Shown piece by piece: positions 62,096 through 64,000 of a stretch of DNA of 64,000 nt. Every line of letters begins with the position of its first letter. The first letter of the stretch is position 1. A model generated the notes under the pieces. That model saw only the letters and a list, made by a program, of their open reading frames with translations, was not told where the DNA came from and made no database searches. The translations under genes and the position numbers were made by a program. This DNA comes from Chryseobacterium gleum. Its GTDB lineage: Bacteria > Bacteroidota > Bacteroidia > Flavobacteriales > Weeksellaceae. The stretch spans positions 4,985,501-5,049,500 of the forward strand of contig NZ_LR134289.1 in NCBI RefSeq assembly GCF_900636535.1, given 5' to 3'.

Positions 62096-62635
62096 TTAGT
62101 TCCAAACAACTTTTAAATCTTTAAATTCTAAGTTTGATTTCGTTTTCTCAAATGTATTTCTTTCAGGCTGTGAGGTCGTTTTGAATTTAAATATTTTGAT
62201 AAACAATGGCTCACCTTGTATATCTTTAAATGAAAAATTTAGTCTGAAAGGAACATTTTTGGCCAATTCAGGAAATGGTTTGCTGGATTTATACAAGTCA
62301 ATTTTGTGTTCATTACCTTCGATATCCACAATACTAATATCTTCGATTGTCATTTTTTTATTCTCATCCTTGGACATAATAAGGAAACTTATTTCAATGT
62401 TTTTCCCAGCTTTATTACCTGTAACTTTTGTGATTCTATAAGAAGAATTTTCTGTTTCTGTTTCAAGAATTGGCTTATTGATTTCAAGCACTTTTTTTAG
62501 ATAATCGTTTTCAGAAGTCAAAACTTTATTGGTTGATTGCAAAGCTTCGTTTTCTTTTTTTAGAGCTTCACAGTTCGTTTGGCTAAATCCTGATATTCCG
62601 ATTAAAAGTAGTGATAATATAATTAGTTTTTTCAT
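62096..62635 (-). CDS. Secreted coiled-coil hypothetical protein
   Basis: A 179-residue protein on the minus strand: signal peptide (MKKLIILSLLLIGISGFSQ), a coiled-coil of heptads (TNCEALKKENEALQSTNKVLTSENDYLKKVLEIN) and a beta-rich C-terminal domain (SYRITKVTGNKAGKNIEISFLIMSKDENKKMTIEDISIVDIEGNEHKI). Typical of Bacteroidetes exported proteins of unknown role. It stands alone between operons in the opposite direction. Not recognised as a named family. Confidence 0.7.
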   Translation of the reverse strand: MKKLIILSLLLIGISGFSQTNCEALKKENEALQSTNKVLTSENDYLKKVLEINKPILETETENSSYRITKVTGNKAGKNIEISFLIMSKDENKKMTIEDISIVDIEGNEHKIDLYKSSKPFPELAKNVPFRLNFSFKDIQGEPLFIKIFKFKTTSQPERNTFEKTKSNLEFKDLKVVWN

Positions 62636-63047
62636 AAACCCTCTTTAATAATGTGTTTGTTGGATATTCAAATATACAATTATTGATTTTTATTTCTTGT
62701 TTTACAATCGAAAAAGGGTTCTAATTCTTATGCTTTTTTTCTGACTACATAGGTTGTTTTCAGTTTGCAAAAGTATAAATCCTTTTCTGCTCAAAAAATC
62801 TTTTTGGGTTTCTAAAAAATTCTTTCCACATCGCTTCAATAATTTTTCCAGACACTCCTAAAATCCTTCGGGCAAAAAGATTTCGAAGCCTTCATTTCAT
62901 TTTTCCATTCCGGTTTTGGCTGAAACTGGATTTCTATCGTCAAAAAGCAATGAAAAACAACTCCATAATCAGAAAAAATTAAAACACAGCAATCTGTGAC
63001 TTTTCCGAAAAATAAAACAAAATACAAACATTTTTAAAATTTCAATT
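62636..63047. other. Non-coding stretch with repeat R1 copy B
   Basis: No gene accepted. A 63-codon minus frame (62836-63027) overlaps the repeat and has a cysteine-rich, unlikely composition. It holds R1 copy B at 62790-62890; the last 60 bases are the leader of the gene at 63048. Confidence 0.6.
62790..62890. repeat. Dispersed repeat R1, copy B
   Basis: Matches copy A over about 100 bases with a few substitutions and one-base shifts in A runs. AAATCTTTTTG and CAAAAAGATTT again close the element. It lies upstream of the DUF6876-like gene. Confidence 0.8.
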
Positions 63048-63449
63048 ATGAAAAATCCAAACATTTCAGCCAATGATTTTTATGACAGTTTTATGGGAAC
63101 AGAATCTTATTACTCCTACATAGGAAAATTGTTATTAACAGATGGTGTCATAACTATAGCTCGGGAAGAATCTTGCTTTTGGTTTCTTGACTGCATTGCA
63201 TCCTACCAATATTCAGAAAAATTTCAAAAAGAAGAATTCCAAGTCTGGAAAATCGAAAGAATTGAAGCGAATAGATTCAACCTTTCTGCGACTGACGGAA
63301 ATGATAATGTTCTGGCTACACAAGATATTGAGTTTTCTGATTTCTTCTTTAATGAGTTTACAATCTGGAAAGAAGATAATGTTTTACTCCTACCAGTGAA
63401 CATTAATCAAAAAGAACCTCACGATGTACAGGCAATCGTATTTTTTTAA
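63048..63449 (+). CDS. DUF6876-like protein
   Basis: A 133-residue cytosolic protein (FYDSFMGTESYYSYIGKLLLTDGVITIAREESCFWFLDCIASYQYSEKFQKEEFQVWKIERIEANRFNLSATDGNDNVLATQDIEFSDFFFNEFTIWKEDNVLLLPV). This pattern matches DUF6876, found in Bacteroidetes mobile elements. No catalytic motif is visible. It ends 16 bases before the start of the next gene. Confidence 0.72.
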   Translation: MKNPNISANDFYDSFMGTESYYSYIGKLLLTDGVITIAREESCFWFLDCIASYQYSEKFQKEEFQVWKIERIEANRFNLSATDGNDNVLATQDIEFSDFFFNEFTIWKEDNVLLLPVNINQKEPHDVQAIVFF

Positions 63450-63465
63450 ATTAAAAATATTTAAA

Positions 63466-63888
63466 ATGGGAACTTACTCGATAATATATTTGAAAAAACC
63501 AGAAAAAGCGATAGAGGTAAATGAACTTCTCAAAGAACAATATAATCTAAAGTATGAAACTTACAATGGGATAGATTATGGTCTATTCTTTTCGCAAGAG
63601 ATGTTTAATGAGGACTTACGATTTATGAATGAAGATGAGGAAGGTATAACTAATTTACCACATTTTAAACGTCCTATTTCCAAAGAAACTTACTATTCTC
63701 TTCTTTTTGGTTTAGGAAATTGTTTTGGAGATATAGGAACTGTCTGCATTAAAATCTCAAGTATTTCCGACAAAGACATAGATACTATTGCGGCACTTCA
63801 AAAATTTTCAAAAACTCCGGAGTTTAAAAAGTTGATTAATTTCAGAAAATCTAAAAATCTTCAACGATTATTGCAGACTAAAATGTAA
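63466..63888 (+). CDS. Hypothetical mobile-element protein
   Basis: A 140-residue protein from ATG 63466. The frame runs 14 codons further up, but that piece overlaps the previous gene. It reads MGTYSIIYLKKPEKAIEVNE at the start, then LPHFKRPISKETYYSLLFGLGNCFGDIGTVCIKISSIS. No family recognised. Tightly placed after the DUF6876-like gene; ends before a strong terminator. Confidence 0.65.
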   Translation: MGTYSIIYLKKPEKAIEVNELLKEQYNLKYETYNGIDYGLFFSQEMFNEDLRFMNEDEEGITNLPHFKRPISKETYYSLLFGLGNCFGDIGTVCIKISSISDKDIDTIAALQKFSKTPEFKKLINFRKSKNLQRLLQTKM

Positions 63889-63901
63889 TTAGTTATAATA
63901 A

Positions 63902-63938
63902 AGCCAATTGGGATAAATTCCAATTGGCTCTTTTTTTT
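63902..63938 (+). terminator. Intrinsic terminator
   Basis: AGCCAATTGG and CCAATTGGCT form a perfect 10-bp stem with an 8-base loop, followed by C and eight T. It starts 13 bases after the stop at 63888. Confidence 0.92.
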
Positions 63939-63950
63939 GTAAAAAGTTGT

Positions 63951-63991
63951 CAAAAATGCAATTGCTCCCTGTGGTCGGAAACGCATTTTTG
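63951..63991. repeat. Dispersed repeat R2, copy 2
   Basis: Same 41-base element as at 61920, three changes. It lies 12 bases after the terminator and close to the window end. Confidence 0.8.
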
Positions 63992-64000
63992 AGACGTCTG

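Noticed and set aside
62836..63027. 63-codon minus frame at repeat R1 copy B
   Set aside because: Overlaps a repeated non-coding element, is not open in copy A, and no ribosome site is seen.

Overview
The window is low-GC DNA from a Bacteroidetes, most likely a Chryseobacterium/Elizabethkingia-type flavobacterium. Evidence: SusC/SusD pairs, a type IX secretion sorting domain, the short Bacteroidetes histone H1-like protein, RteC, and promoters of the TTG-N(17-23)-TAnnTTTG type. Genus assignment is inference.

Layout. (1) 1-4303 is ordinary chromosome: a DprE1-like oxidase (5' cut by the window edge), a DprE2-like reductase, a HAD phosphatase, a PrcB-like lipoprotein, a cysteine desulfurase and thioredoxin. 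(2) 4429-4715 holds three identical tRNA-Asp(GTC) genes, followed at 4963 by a tyrosine integrase of the CTnDOT type. Everything to the right reads as one integrative element, or several nested ones, whose other end is outside the window. (3) 6902-10741 is an arsenic operon: ArsR, DUF6428, metallophosphoesterase, a broken gcvH copy, ACR3 and a methyltransferase. Two ArsR-type inverted repeats sit on its two promoters. (4) 11015-25778 is a metal-efflux and envelope block: a small Cys protein, an RND pump fused to its outer-membrane factor, adaptor, ICMT-like enzyme, bestrophin, CDF exporter, LTA-synthase-like transferase, MgtC, Zn/Cd P-type ATPase and PAP2 phosphatase. (5) 25893-30239 carries a secreted endonuclease and a dihaem-oxidoreductase/Rieske/porin operon behind a 24-bp operator-like palindrome. 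(6) 30444-36132 is a periplasmic copper operon ending in a multicopper oxidase fused to a metal-binding head and a barrel-like tail. (7) 36653-37616 is a frameshifted arsenite-permease-like gene on the minus strand.

(8) 38195-50205 is the least explained part. It has an XRE regulator with a 38-bp perfect palindrome, a strongly folded non-coding stretch, SusC/SusD plus an S9 peptidase, and facing them a DUF6520 small secreted Cys protein, a MauE/DoxX-type membrane protein, two overlapping small ORFs and a TPR/AraC regulator behind a 44-bp composite palindrome. I infer one locus making, oxidising, moving or degrading a small exported peptide. (9) 50252-64000 is the element's backbone: RteC, excisionase-like HTH protein, small regulators, a Rep protein with seven downstream iterons, a primase-like Toprim protein, a kinase-like ATPase, histone H1-like protein, SSB and a partial PRTRC cassette (E, C, a linked protein, B, ThiF). 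Two families of dispersed non-coding repeats lie among these genes. Conjugation genes are not in view.

Together the element looks like a large metal-resistance island with its own replication origin and maintenance cassette. Broken genes (gcvH, a flavoprotein stub, the second arsenite permease) show it was assembled by successive insertions and deletions.
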